The position numbers were made by a program, and so were the translations under genes. From Sinorhizobium numidicum (GTDB taxonomy: Bacteria; Pseudomonadota; Alphaproteobacteria; Rhizobiales; Rhizobiaceae), in contig NZ_CP120367.1 in the NCBI RefSeq assembly GCF_029892045.1, positions 1,488,001-1,552,000 on the forward strand: a stretch of DNA of 64,000 nt, written 5' to 3'. The notes below the pieces were generated by a model. That model had not been told where the DNA came from, did no database searches, and saw nothing but the letters and a program-made list of their open reading frames with translations. Below are positions 19,743 through 28,023 of this stretch, in pieces; position 1 is the first letter of the stretch, and each line of letters begins with the position of its first letter.

Positions 19743-20706
19743 GGCGCAGGAACAATCCGTCGGGCAGGCTTGTTGCCTTGCCGACGAGCTCCTCTCCGCC
19801 AAGTTCCGCCATCAACCGCAGAAACCGGTCGGCGGCCGCCTCGTCGATCGGCTTGCCGCTCGGAATGCCGGCGCGATAGCCGTCGCGCAGCGCAATGAAT
19901 TCGGCATCGTCTCCGGCATTCATCTTGTCTCGCAAGCCTTTCCAGGCCTCGTCATCGCTGCGCAGCAGATCCTTGGCCGCGCGCGATGCCGTGTAGAGCC
20001 CCTTCACGATGTCTGGACGGGTCGCGGCATACTCGCCCTTCAACACATAGCCGAGCAGCGGCGTGTCGGGATCAAGCTTGAGCGCCGCTGCGGCATCCGA
20101 GACGGAGATCAGCTCATGCATGCCCTTGGCCTTCATCTTCGCAAGGAAGTGCCAGAAATTGATGGCACCCGCCGTCTCGCCGGAAAGGGCCGACTTGAAG
20201 ATCAGCGGCGGCGCGCCGAACACCTGCTCGGTTTCGGTGGCCAGGTCCATGCCATATTGCTGCTTGGCATAGGCGCGCAGGATCAGCCAGCTCTTGTCGA
20301 GCGGCCCGCCGGCAATGCCGATCTTCTTGCCCGCAAGGTCCGGCAGCGCCTTGATGCCGCTGTTATCCTTGACCACCAGCCCGCCGACTGCCAGCGAATA
20401 GGGAATGAAAACGTAGTCCTTGCCAGCAGCACGCTGGTGAGCCACCCATATCCAGTCGGCCACCATGGTGTCGGCCTCATCACCCTCGAAGGCGACGCGC
20501 GTCGCCCCGTTGTCCGCATACTCCTGGACCGCCAGCTCGAAGCCGTTCTTGCGGTCCAACTCGTGGGCCTTGATGGTGGAAATTTCCCAGTTGACGGTGC
20601 CAGACGCCAGCATCGCTGCCCGCAATTGCGGGAGATCCTCGGCCATGACAGCCGCCGGTCCAAACGCGATCAAGCACCAAGCCAGGATCCGTTTCAAAAC
20701 GTTCAT
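19735..20706 (-). CDS. ABC substrate-binding protein (NMT1/taurine type)
   Basis: Periplasmic binding protein of the second ABC system. A signal peptide is evident in residues 1-22 (LAWCLIAFGPAAVMA), followed by a SsuA/NMT1-like fold with DLAGKKIGIAGGPLDKSW near 113. GGGGAGGAAAGCA immediately precedes ATG 20706. The 323 aa length is normal. Its location inside a PQQ-dehydrogenase operon suggests a ligand tied to alcohol oxidation or its cofactors rather than taurine, but this is inference. Confidence 0.88.
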   Translation of the reverse strand: MNVLKRILAWCLIAFGPAAVMAEDLPQLRAAMLASGTVNWEISTIKAHELDRKNGFELAVQEYADNGATRVAFEGDEADTMVADWIWVAHQRAAGKDYVFIPYSLAVGGLVVKDNSGIKALPDLAGKKIGIAGGPLDKSWLILRAYAKQQYGMDLATETEQVFGAPPLIFKSALSGETAGAINFWHFLAKMKAKGMHELISVSDAAAALKLDPDTPLLGYVLKGEYAATRPDIVKGLYTASRAAKDLLRSDDEAWKGLRDKMNAGDDAEFIALRDGYRAGIPSGKPIDEAAADRFLRLMAELGGEELVGKATSLPDGLFLRLE

Positions 20707-20796
20707 TGCTTTCCTCCCCGAAACCGCCGCCTTCGCCTTTTGGGCTCGCTGTCCAGCGGAGTTTGTATGATTCGCAGGCGCGGCCCGCACCCGCAC

Positions 20797-21054
20797 TTAT
20801 TCCTTGCGCTTGTCGGCGACGGTCAGATCAGCATTGAGATCCATGTCGTATTGGCCGTCGGCGCAGAACACATCGTCGAGTTCGTAGCCTGTGCCATTCG
20901 CCTCGATATTAGCGGGATCCACCTCGCATTTCATGGTGGCAAGCATGTCCGTTATCGCCTTCTGCTTGTCAGCATGAATCTCCTCGGCACCCAGGCCCAA
21001 CGGGGCGCCAAGCAGAACTGCAAAAACAACGGTGGTCATCAAACGGATTTTCAT
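20797..21054 (-). CDS. Small exported protein, possibly PepSY-like
   Basis: An 85-residue protein with a signal peptide (LMTTVVFAVLLGAPLGLGA) and a mature part with two Cys (MKCEVDP and VFCADG). The GYELDDVFCADGQYDMDLNA stretch resembles the closing strands of PepSY-type domains, but the match is only suggestive. GGGGAGGAATTCCG precedes ATG 21054. It lies in the PQQ-associated operon between another small exported protein and the ABC binding protein. Function unknown. Confidence 0.75.
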   Translation of the reverse strand: MKIRLMTTVVFAVLLGAPLGLGAEEIHADKQKAITDMLATMKCEVDPANIEANGTGYELDDVFCADGQYDMDLNADLTVADKRKE

Positions 21055-21081
21055 CGGAATTCCTCCCCTGTTCCAAACGGG

Positions 21082-21525
21082 TCACTGAATGGAAATCGAC
21101 ACCTTTTGGCTGTCGCTTGTGGTATTCGGGATCCTCACCTCGTAGCTGCCAGGCTTTATGGCGATGAACGACAGGGTCGCCGTGCCCGCTTCGTCGAATT
21201 CGAGGCTGTCGATCGCCATGGGGCGCACTTCTATGCCGTTGATGACGATCTCGTTCATCCAGATCGCACGAAAGAACGGCTCGCCGGTGATCGCCAGTTC
21301 CGCTGACCCGTCCGCCGTGATGCGCATTTCGTAATAGCCGCCGGACTGTAGGGCAACGGCACCCTTGCCAAGCGGTTTGCCGGAGCCGAGCGTGATCTCG
21401 ATCGGCTCGCCTCGGTTGCATTTGGCAAGCAGTCCGGCAAAGCCGAGCTCGTTGCAGAGCGGCGCCGCAATGGCTGGGTTTGCCAGAAAGAGTGCGGCCA
21501 GCGCCGCGAAAATCGATTTATGCAT
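21082..21525 (-). CDS. Exported protein of unknown function
   Basis: 147 residues with a clear signal peptide (SIFAALAALFLANPAIAA) and a predicted beta-rich mature domain (ITLGSGKPLGKGAVALQSGG, then TLSFIAIKPGSYEVRIP at the C terminus). The closing motif recalls cupredoxin-like folds, but no His/Met copper-site pattern is evident. ATG 21525 follows TTGGGGGATTTTCAC; an upstream in-frame ATG at 21549 would precede the ribosome binding site. It lies in the PQQ-associated operon after the beta-propeller gene. No family name assigned. Confidence 0.75.
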   Translation of the reverse strand: MHKSIFAALAALFLANPAIAAPLCNELGFAGLLAKCNRGEPIEITLGSGKPLGKGAVALQSGGYYEMRITADGSAELAITGEPFFRAIWMNEIVINGIEVRPMAIDSLEFDEAGTATLSFIAIKPGSYEVRIPNTTSDSQKVSISIQ

Positions 21526-21565
21526 GTGAAAATCCCCCAAATTGGTCATGCTGCATCACTCCTTC

Positions 21566-22540
21566 TCAATTCGGGGCGACCACAACCCCCCAGGGCTGCT
21601 CGCCGACCTGAACCGAGCGGAGCACCTTTTCCGCCTTGACGTCGATGATGCTGACATCGTTGGAATTGCCGTTCGTGGTGATCAGGAATTCCTCGTCCGG
21701 GGTGAATGCCATCTGCCAGACTCGCTGCCCGACAAGCAAATAATCGAGAACCTCATCGGTCGCCCCGTCGATCACCGCGACGCGGTTGGCCGGGCCGAGC
21801 GCCACGAAAATCCGCGAGCCGTCCCTGGTCGCCTTGACGCCGACCGGCTGCAACCATTCGGGCAGCACACCAGGTACGGCAAAGGTGATCTTCTTGGTGA
21901 TCTTCGGTTCGGCCGTCGATAGATCGATCACCGAAACGGTGCCGCCGATCTCGGAACTGACGTAAAGTTTCTTGCCGTCGGCCGTGAATTCGGCATAGCG
22001 CGGCCGCTGGTCCACCAGCACGTTGTGCACGATCTTGTAGGTCGAGGTATCGATGAAATGCGCCATGTTGGTGGTTTCGGACGTATTGATGACGGTCTTG
22101 GCATCCGGACTGACCGCCACGCCTTCCGGCTCGACGCCGACAGGCACCTCGGCCAGCACCTGGTGCGTCTTGACGTCGACAACGGTCACCAGGTTGTCGT
22201 CCTCATTGGCGATGTAGAGTGGATTGCCTGAAGGATCGAGAGCGAAAAGTTCCGGATCCGGGCCTGACGGAAGCGTATGCAGTTCCTCGTACGTCTCGGG
22301 ATCGAAGACACGGACGGCATCATCGTCCGACGCGCAGACATAGAGTTCCTTGCCGTCCGGGCTGATGGTGATGCCGCGCGGTCTGTTGCCGGCCGGAAAG
22401 GTGGCGATCACCTCCCAACTTTGGCTGTCGAGCACGGTCACGCTGTTGCCGCGTTCGTTGGTCACGAAAACCTTGTTGGCCTGGGCCGGACCGGCAAACA
22501 TCAGAAGGGCTGGCAAAAGCAACAGTGTGGATCTTAGCAT
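21566..22540 (-). CDS. PQQ-associated YVTN beta-propeller protein
   Basis: Exported (signal peptide STLLLLPALLMFAGPAQA) seven-bladed propeller built of repeats of the type KVFVTNERGNSVTVLD, ELYVCASDDDAVRVFDPETY and LYIANEDDNLVTVVDVKTH, each about 42 residues. It fits the family known as PQQ-dependent catabolism-associated beta-propeller protein (from memory, TIGR03866). 324 aa. The upstream gene's stop (22542-22544) leaves one base before this ATG, so the two are coupled. The role is unknown; a periplasmic scaffold or sensor for quinoproteins is a guess. Confidence 0.88.
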   Translation of the reverse strand: MLRSTLLLLPALLMFAGPAQANKVFVTNERGNSVTVLDSQSWEVIATFPAGNRPRGITISPDGKELYVCASDDDAVRVFDPETYEELHTLPSGPDPELFALDPSGNPLYIANEDDNLVTVVDVKTHQVLAEVPVGVEPEGVAVSPDAKTVINTSETTNMAHFIDTSTYKIVHNVLVDQRPRYAEFTADGKKLYVSSEIGGTVSVIDLSTAEPKITKKITFAVPGVLPEWLQPVGVKATRDGSRIFVALGPANRVAVIDGATDEVLDYLLVGQRVWQMAFTPDEEFLITTNGNSNDVSIIDVKAEKVLRSVQVGEQPWGVVVAPN

Positions 22541-22541
22541 T

Positions 22542-23729
22542 CTATTCTCCAAAAGCCTGGCAGGCGGTTTCGGGCGCATCGATGCCCAGCGTGTCGAGCG
22601 GCGAATGCTGGTGCAGGTAGCCATCCTGCGGCGAAACGGAAACCGTCACCCGACCGTCGGTCAAAAGGATCGGCTGGCGCAGTTGCCCGTTCCAGGGGCG
22701 GAAGGTCAGCTTCTGCCCCTTGAACGCAGCCAGTTCGAAATCCGCCGAAAGGGCATAAGCCCGCACGCTCGCCGGATCAGCCTTGCCGGACCGCGTCACC
22801 GCCTCGCCGATCACGCGCATGGCAAGCCAGGCCTGGTAATCCTCCTCGCGCATGTTGCGGCCGGTCAGTTTCTCGAAGCGGCCTTGGAACTGGGTCGCGC
22901 CCCAGGACTCATGGGCGGCGTGCCAGGAGACCGGGCGAAGGCCCGCAGATCCTGCCACAGGCCTCGGATCCCAAGTATGATAAGGCAGGTAGGGGGCGAA
23001 GACGCCGGCCTCGTCGGCTGCGACGATCACGTCATGCTCCTCGGCTTCCTGCGTGAAGACGGGGATCTGTTTCTGCACCATGACGTGACCAGTGTCCGTG
23101 CGTCGGCCTCCGCCGGTGTCTACGAACTCGCGCTCTTCGACAATCTTCGCACCGAATTTGACGGCCGATTTGCGATAGCTGTCGGCCAGCAGCCTGTCTT
23201 CGGGATGCGAGCCGTGGATCAGCAGGATGCGCGACCATTTCTTCCACATGAGAAACTGGACAATACTGTCACTGAGCATGGAGCGGCTCGGCGAGACATG
23301 CAGTACATTGGCCCGGCAGTCGGCATCGCGCAACGTGTCGTCGCGAGCGCCCGCGTTCAAAAGCAGCACCTCGGGCCCGGCCCTGTCGGACAGCGCCTTC
23401 AGGGTGTCACCTTCGGCGATCACCGCGATGAGGCCGATACCTTCCGCTTTCAGCGCATCGAGCGCCGCGCCTGCCTGCTCCGGCGCAACCGCCTGCGTTT
23501 TCAGCGTGTACTCCATGCCCGTGAAGGCGCCGGTCGTCCGGTTGTCCTCGTTCCCCAGCGTGCCACCGGCAAAACCCAGATCGGCAGGTGGCGCGTCAAG
23601 CCGCGAGATCGGCGGTCCGACCACACGATCGATCCGCAGCACGGCCGTCTTTACCTCCGCCGCCCGCAAAGGGAACGCGGCAAGCATCGCCACCGAAAAA
23701 GCGGCAAGCGTAAGCCATCGGTTAGACAT
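22542..23729 (-). CDS. Periplasmic binding protein of PQQ-dependent alcohol dehydrogenase system
   Basis: Exported (WLTLAAFSVAMLAAFPLRA) branched-chain-amino-acid-type binding protein (type I periplasmic fold) of 395 aa. A type 1 fold core is visible in GIGLIAVIAEGDTLKALSDR and VLLLNAGARDDTLRDADCRA near 110-150. It fits the substrate-binding family named for PQQ-dependent alcohol dehydrogenase systems (TIGR03863 from memory). It heads the roughly 6.9 kb minus-strand operon ending at 16821 and is divergent from the DUF3280 gene. Confidence 0.87.
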   Translation of the reverse strand: MSNRWLTLAAFSVAMLAAFPLRAAEVKTAVLRIDRVVGPPISRLDAPPADLGFAGGTLGNEDNRTTGAFTGMEYTLKTQAVAPEQAGAALDALKAEGIGLIAVIAEGDTLKALSDRAGPEVLLLNAGARDDTLRDADCRANVLHVSPSRSMLSDSIVQFLMWKKWSRILLIHGSHPEDRLLADSYRKSAVKFGAKIVEEREFVDTGGGRRTDTGHVMVQKQIPVFTQEAEEHDVIVAADEAGVFAPYLPYHTWDPRPVAGSAGLRPVSWHAAHESWGATQFQGRFEKLTGRNMREEDYQAWLAMRVIGEAVTRSGKADPASVRAYALSADFELAAFKGQKLTFRPWNGQLRQPILLTDGRVTVSVSPQDGYLHQHSPLDTLGIDAPETACQAFGE

Positions 23730-23853
23730 TGCCGGAACGACCTCCCAATCTTCCTGACACTCCTCTGGAGAGGAGATTAACAGCGCAATTTGTGCAGCAA
23801 AACCGATACTTATGGAGCGTAGTTTCGCAGAATGCCTGTGCTACGCTGAGCCT

Positions 23854-24363
23854 ATGCAATGCATTCTGGTAGCGCTCATCTTGGCCTTGTCGCCGATGGT
23901 TGCTTTGGCAGCGCTGGACAAGCCGCTGATGCCGGGCGCCAAGGTGGCGTTCCTTGGCATGACCTTTATCGATATGTCGACGGAGGGCGCCTACAATGGT
24001 GTGCGCGCCGACGAAACAGCGCGGATTAAGCTGCTGGAGGCCGCCACGCGCGACCGCTTCGTCGAGGAACGCTTCGTCATTCTCTCGAATGATCCTGTCG
24101 CGGCCGAGCTCGCCAGCACGGCCAACCCGGCCGACTGCTACGGCTGCGACGTGCGCATGGCCGCCCGGCTCGACGCCGACTATGTGCTGGTCGGCGAAGT
24201 GCACAAGGTATCGAACCTCGTCCTGTCGATGAACCTCGTGCTGCGCGACGTGCGCTCCGGCGAGACGCTGCGCGGCCTTGCGGTCGACATCCGCTCGAAC
24301 ACCGACGACAGTTGGCTGCGCGGCATTCGTTACATCCTGACAAACCACTTCTTCAAATCGTGA
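23854..24363 (+). CDS. DUF3280 exported protein
   Basis: 170 aa starting MQCILVALILALSPMVALA, a signal peptide, followed by PGAKVAFLGMTFIDMSTEG and DYVLVGEVHKVSNLVLSMNL, which match my memory of DUF3280 proteins found in PQQ/methanol clusters. ATG 23854 is chosen because it begins exactly at the signal peptide; an in-frame start at 23812 would add 14 residues. No strong ribosome binding site. The gene starts a plus-strand operon with the MxaD-like and propeller genes, divergent from 22542-23729. Function unknown. Confidence 0.8.
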   Translation: MQCILVALILALSPMVALAALDKPLMPGAKVAFLGMTFIDMSTEGAYNGVRADETARIKLLEAATRDRFVEERFVILSNDPVAAELASTANPADCYGCDVRMAARLDADYVLVGEVHKVSNLVLSMNLVLRDVRSGETLRGLAVDIRSNTDDSWLRGIRYILTNHFFKS

Positions 24364-24370
24364 GGGCTTC

Positions 24371-24904
24371 ATGCGATATTTCGGTCATATCCTGCTGACA
24401 TTCTTATTGATGGTGCCAAGCATCGCCCTGGCCCATGGCCCGACGCGGCAGAAGCTGGTGCTGTCCGTCGATGTCGCAGCGGCACCCGACGCAGTCTGGG
24501 CTGTGATCGGCAATTTCCAGGACATGAGCTGGCACCCAGTCGTGTTCTCGACTATCGGCCAGGGTGACAACGCCCTCGACGCGACGCGCGTGTTGACGCT
24601 GAAGGCGGCCGACGGCCCGACAATTTCCGAAGTCCTTTACAAGTATGATGCGGCGAAGATGTCCTATTCCTACCGCATCACCGAGGTCGACGTGGCCGTG
24701 CTGCCGGTCACCAATTATTCCGGACACCTGACGGTGACGCCGAAGGCTGGCGGCGGCTCGCATATCGAATGGAAGGGCGCCTTCTACCGCGGCTATCCGA
24801 GCAACGATCCTCCCGCCAACCTGAACGACGAGGCAGCCCTTGCCGCAGTCGGCGCGGTATACAAGGCCGGTCTTGATGCGCTCGAGAAGAAGTTTGGCAA
24901 ATAG
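24371..24904 (+). CDS. MxaD-like SRPBCC-family exported protein
   Basis: 177 aa. Signal peptide ILLTFLLMVPSIALA, then a START/SRPBCC fold: VLSVDVAAAPDAVWAVIGNF near 30-50, GGSHIEWKGAFYRGY near 133 and a C-terminal helix. It resembles MxaD, a periplasmic protein reported to aid methanol dehydrogenase-cytochrome c interaction. It begins 8 bases after the DUF3280 gene and overlaps the next gene by 29 bases. Confidence 0.85.
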   Translation: MRYFGHILLTFLLMVPSIALAHGPTRQKLVLSVDVAAAPDAVWAVIGNFQDMSWHPVVFSTIGQGDNALDATRVLTLKAADGPTISEVLYKYDAAKMSYSYRITEVDVAVLPVTNYSGHLTVTPKAGGGSHIEWKGAFYRGYPSNDPPANLNDEAALAAVGAVYKAGLDALEKKFGK

Positions 24905-25856
24905 CCGCCTCCTCTTTGCCGTGGTGCTCGGCCTAATCATGCCAGGCGGCGCTTTCGCCGACTATGCCTATATCACCAACCAGTCGTCCAGCGATCTCAG
25001 CGTGATCGATCTCGACCGAATGGTCGAGAGCGAACGGATCCCCACGCCGGGCCAGCCGGCAGGCATCGCGGTCGCACCGCAGCTTGGTGCCGTTTTCATC
25101 GTCAGCCCGGAAAGCAAGATGCTGCGCCGCTACGGCATGCCCGCCGGTGCGCCGGAAGCCGAGCGGACGCTTGACGGCGGGCCGATTGGCGTTGCGGTCG
25201 ACGAGCGGCGCGGCCGGGTTTTCGTGTCGGACTGGTACAATGCGCGGGTCTGGGTCATCGCCGCTGACGGCCTTGCCACTTTGGTTGTGCTTTTTACCGG
25301 CAGCGCGCCAGCCGGCCTTGCCGTTTCCGTCGATGGTCATTGGCTGGCGACTGCCGACCGGGACGCCAACCAGGTCTCCATTTTCGACGCTGAGACGCTG
25401 ACGCTTCGCCATCGGGTGACCGTCGGATCGCGTCCGTTCGGCGTGACATTTTCGCCAGACGGCCGGCTGTTTTCCGCAGATGTCGGCAGCAATACGGTAA
25501 CGGCCGTCGATCCCGTCAGCGGCCGGGTTCTCGGCCATGTCGCGACCCGCGAGCGGCCCTATGCGGTGGCCTTTGCCTCCGGACGGGGTTTCGTCACCAA
25601 CCAGTATGACGACAGTGTTAGCGTCTTCGACGCACACAGCTTGGCCGCGGTCGCCGTCATCGATACCGGCGAATATCCGGAAGGCATCGACACATCGGCC
25701 GATGGCCGACGGATCGTCGTGGCGAACTGGTTTTCAAACAGCCTCACGGTTATCGACTCCGAAAGCCTGGAGATTATCGGCGAGATCGCAACCGGCGACG
25801 GGCCGCGTGCTTTCGGACGCTTTCTGTCCGCGGCGCCGGCGCCTAGATCACGATGA
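24876..25856 (+). CDS. Second YVTN beta-propeller protein
   Basis: 326 aa exported propeller. Signal region LLFAVVLGLIMPGGAFA, then repeats DYAYITNQSSSDLSVIDLDR, WLATADRDANQVSIFDAETL, GRLFSADVGSNTVTAVDPVS and RIVVANWFSNSLTVIDSESL. The start ATG 24876 lies inside the mxaD-like gene; an earlier in-frame codon at 24840 would lengthen the N-region. The last few codons (PRSR and stop) are contributed by a palindromic intergenic repeat that begins at about 25844. Probably a periplasmic partner of the quinoprotein system. Confidence 0.83.
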   Translation: MRSRRSLANSRLLFAVVLGLIMPGGAFADYAYITNQSSSDLSVIDLDRMVESERIPTPGQPAGIAVAPQLGAVFIVSPESKMLRRYGMPAGAPEAERTLDGGPIGVAVDERRGRVFVSDWYNARVWVIAADGLATLVVLFTGSAPAGLAVSVDGHWLATADRDANQVSIFDAETLTLRHRVTVGSRPFGVTFSPDGRLFSADVGSNTVTAVDPVSGRVLGHVATRERPYAVAFASGRGFVTNQYDDSVSVFDAHSLAAVAVIDTGEYPEGIDTSADGRRIVVANWFSNSLTVIDSESLEIIGEIATGDGPRAFGRFLSAAPAPRSR

Positions 25857-25958
25857 TCTCGGGTCGAATCGACCCAAAATCATAAAACGTGATCGATTCT
25901 GATAAGTTAGAGCGGGATACGGGCGGAAAACCGCGCACACTTTTCCTCGTCCCGCTCT
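25844..25958. repeat. Rhizobial composite palindromic repeat overlapping a stop codon
   Basis: Two nested inverted repeats. The first runs from TAGATCACGATGATCTCGGG to CATAAAACGTGATC, with GGGTCGAATCGACCC at its core. The second runs from AGAGCGGGATACGGGCGG to CCTCGTCCCGCTCT. It abuts RIME copy 3, forming a mosaic of about 210 bp, and its left end supplies the stop of the beta-propeller gene. The repeat family is inferred from the palindromic structure and memory of similar rhizobial elements. Confidence 0.65.
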
Positions 25959-26055
25959 ACAGCGCCGTGCGTCTTTTCAGACGCACATAGGTCGCTGTAG
26001 CACTTTGAATTGCTGCATGTTTTTTTAAATCGGCTTCGATTTAAGGAAATATGCA
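25959..26055 (+). repeat. RIME-type palindromic repeat, copy 3
   Basis: ACAGCGCCGTGCGTC to GGTCGCTGT followed by the CTGCATGTTTTTTTAAATCG palindrome, closing with ATTTAAGGAAATATGCAT. It lies directly downstream of the composite repeat, between convergent genes. Confidence 0.85.
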
Positions 26056-26094
26056 TAGTCAGATCCGGGAGCCCGCCGCCCGGCAGTGATTATT

Positions 26095-26634
26095 TCATTG
26101 CCCACCCGGCTCCGGGTCGAGGCGCTCCGTGGAATAACCGGCCGCTGTCCAGCCATCAGTGCCCTGCGGATACCAGAAGACATGGGTATAGCCATATTCC
26201 ACGGCACGCTTGGCGGCATTCCAGGACATCCAGCAGCCGTCGAGGCAGAAGAACAGCACCGGCCGATCCTTGTCGCCGCCCGTCGCCTTTTCCAGCCCGG
26301 CACGAAAATAGCTCTGCATGACATCCGCCAGACGGCCATAGCCGACATTCGGCAGCCACAGGGCGGCAGGAACGGATAGCCGCGGCTTTTCGTTCCAGAC
26401 CGTTCCCGCGGGCAGGTTCTCCGGCTTCGGCGCCCGCGGCAGGACGTCGATGAAGGCGACCTGACCGGTCTTCCACAACGCATGGGCGCTTTCGGTCGAC
26501 ACCACGGTCGCACCGGAAAGCGTTGCCGGCACCTCGGCGCGGTATTCGCTCTCGCGGTAGCCAGCCGGCTCCTCGGCCGCCCTGACCGGAAAGGCGAGAA
26601 GCAGGATCAGGGAAAGGAGCCGCAGACGGATCAT
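26095..26634 (-). CDS. PQQ-associated rhodanese-like protein with CxxxCW motif
   Basis: 179 aa exported protein (signal LLSLILLLAFPVRA) with a rhodanese-like fold. VVSTESAHALWKTGQVAFID is near residue 44, and FFCLDGCWMSWNAAKRAVEY near 128 places two cysteines and a Trp at the catalytic-loop position. It fits the PQQ-dependent catabolism-associated Cys-motif family (TIGR03865 from memory). ATG 26634 overlaps the xoxJ stop at 26631. Last gene of the xox operon. A thiol/persulfide or redox role is likely, unproven. Confidence 0.85.
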   Translation of the reverse strand: MIRLRLLSLILLLAFPVRAAEEPAGYRESEYRAEVPATLSGATVVSTESAHALWKTGQVAFIDVLPRAPKPENLPAGTVWNEKPRLSVPAALWLPNVGYGRLADVMQSYFRAGLEKATGGDKDRPVLFFCLDGCWMSWNAAKRAVEYGYTHVFWYPQGTDGWTAAGYSTERLDPEPGGQ

Positions 26635-27500
26635 TTTGGCATCTCGAGCGGACCTGTCCCCATATCGTCCAGGAGCGGCACACCCGCCGCTGTGAGGATG
26701 GCGTTGATCTCGGACTGATTCCGGCGGATCAGAGAATTCAGCTTGCGCTCCCAGACCTTCTCGCCTTGCCGCACGCCCATGGTGATGCGGTAGAAAAGCT
26801 TCGGCGGCGTCGGCTCTGACAGCAGCGGCGTCACCTTCAGGTCCGGATGGCTCGCCTTGACCAGTGGTGCGCCGATCGGCCCCCAGAGGATGGCTGCGTC
26901 GATGAGGCCGGATTTCAGGTCGGCAAGCATGTCATCGGCTGGATCCTCGTAGCGCCGGTCAACCATCAGATGATACCCCTTCGCTTTGGGCATCAGTCCG
27001 TTTCTTGCCACATGCGTCGCCGGCGGAGTTCCAGCGATGACGCCGATCCGCTTGCCCTTGAGAAGAGGATCGGCCAGCGTCGTGACGCCGGCCAGCGGAC
27101 TGTTCGACACGGCGATCAGCACATAAGCCGAGGTGTAGTAGTGGTTGGTGTTCAAGACCAGTTCGTCGCCCTGGGCGTAGCCAATGACCACATCGCAGGC
27201 ATTGGCCTGCAAGGTCTTGCGAATGAAGCCGGTCGCCATCGGAAACCACATGTATTCCAGCGGCAGTCCGAGCTTGGACGCCATCAGCTCGGCGATCTTG
27301 TTCTCGAACCCCGCACCTGAGCGATCCGACATCGGCAAATTGGCCGGATCGGCACAGACGCGAAACGCCGTCTTCGACACCAGGTCCGACGTCTGGGCGG
27401 CCGCCGGCGCAGTGCCGGCAACTGCCACCAGCAGAACGCCGGCTGCTGCGAAGGTGCTACTCGTGACCGAGGCAAGCCTTTTCAGCATCCTTGATCGCAT
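26631..27500 (-). CDS. xoxJ: XoxJ/MoxJ-type periplasmic binding protein
   Basis: 289 aa family 3-like periplasmic binding protein that accompanies XoxF and XoxG and is thought to activate the dehydrogenase. Signal peptide about residues 1-34 (AGVLLVAVAGTAPAAA). FRVCADPANLPMSDRSGAGF near 45, ACDVVIGYAQGD near 103 and KRIGVIAGTPPATHVAR near 145 are typical. ATG 27500 follows AAGAAGGAAGCGAAATCC and lies within the xoxG 3' end (44-base overlap); ATG 27488 is an alternative. It overlaps the next gene by 4 bases. Confidence 0.9.
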   Translation of the reverse strand: MRSRMLKRLASVTSSTFAAAGVLLVAVAGTAPAAAQTSDLVSKTAFRVCADPANLPMSDRSGAGFENKIAELMASKLGLPLEYMWFPMATGFIRKTLQANACDVVIGYAQGDELVLNTNHYYTSAYVLIAVSNSPLAGVTTLADPLLKGKRIGVIAGTPPATHVARNGLMPKAKGYHLMVDRRYEDPADDMLADLKSGLIDAAILWGPIGAPLVKASHPDLKVTPLLSEPTPPKLFYRITMGVRQGEKVWERKLNSLIRRNQSEINAILTAAGVPLLDDMGTGPLEMPK

Positions 27501-27993
27501 CGGATTTCGCTTCCTTCTTGGCCGGGCGTCCCCGCGGCAGCGCATCGGCTCCGCGCGCTTTCAAATAGGTATAGATGTCATCGAGATAACACATCACGTT
27601 GACGTTCTCGCCAAAGGCCGGCATCACCGAGTTCTCGGCAGCGTTCACCTTCTTGCGTCCGTTCGTGACGACATCGACGAAATCATAGTAGTCCATTTCT
27701 ATCGCGGACTTCTTCAAAGCCGGCGCATAGCTCGAACCCTCGCCCTCCGGACCATGACAGACATGGCATTCGGAGTGATAGCGGCGAAAGCCCGAATAGG
27801 TCATCCAGTCGATCGTGCCGTCCTTGGCGATATTGAAGGTGGGAACGTCGTCGGCCGTGTAGTAGCGCCCGTTTTCATTGCGGGCAGCGGCGATATTGTC
27901 CGTTGCCGCCGGGGCATCCTGTGCGCCGGCGGCACCGGCCGCAAGCGTCAACACGGCGAGGATTATCGGCAACGCTGGTCTTGTTCTAGTCAT
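27457..27993 (-). CDS. xoxG: XoxG, c-type cytochrome electron acceptor of XoxF
   Basis: 178 aa periplasmic cytochrome c (signal ILAVLTLAAGAAGA). The single haem site CHVCH is near residue 77, with NSVMPAFGENVNVMC near 120 giving the probable Met ligand. The charged tail ends CLGHE. This layout matches XoxG/cytochrome cL proteins that take electrons from lanthanide methanol dehydrogenase. It is 81 bases downstream of xoxF, with a perfect hairpin in the gap, and overlaps xoxJ. Confidence 0.92.
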   Translation of the reverse strand: MTRTRPALPIILAVLTLAAGAAGAQDAPAATDNIAAARNENGRYYTADDVPTFNIAKDGTIDWMTYSGFRRYHSECHVCHGPEGEGSSYAPALKKSAIEMDYYDFVDVVTNGRKKVNAAENSVMPAFGENVNVMCYLDDIYTYLKARGADALPRGRPAKKEAKSDAIKDAEKACLGHE

Positions 27994-28023
27994 CTTGCGT
28001 CCTTTTAGGCCTGAGAACGAACC

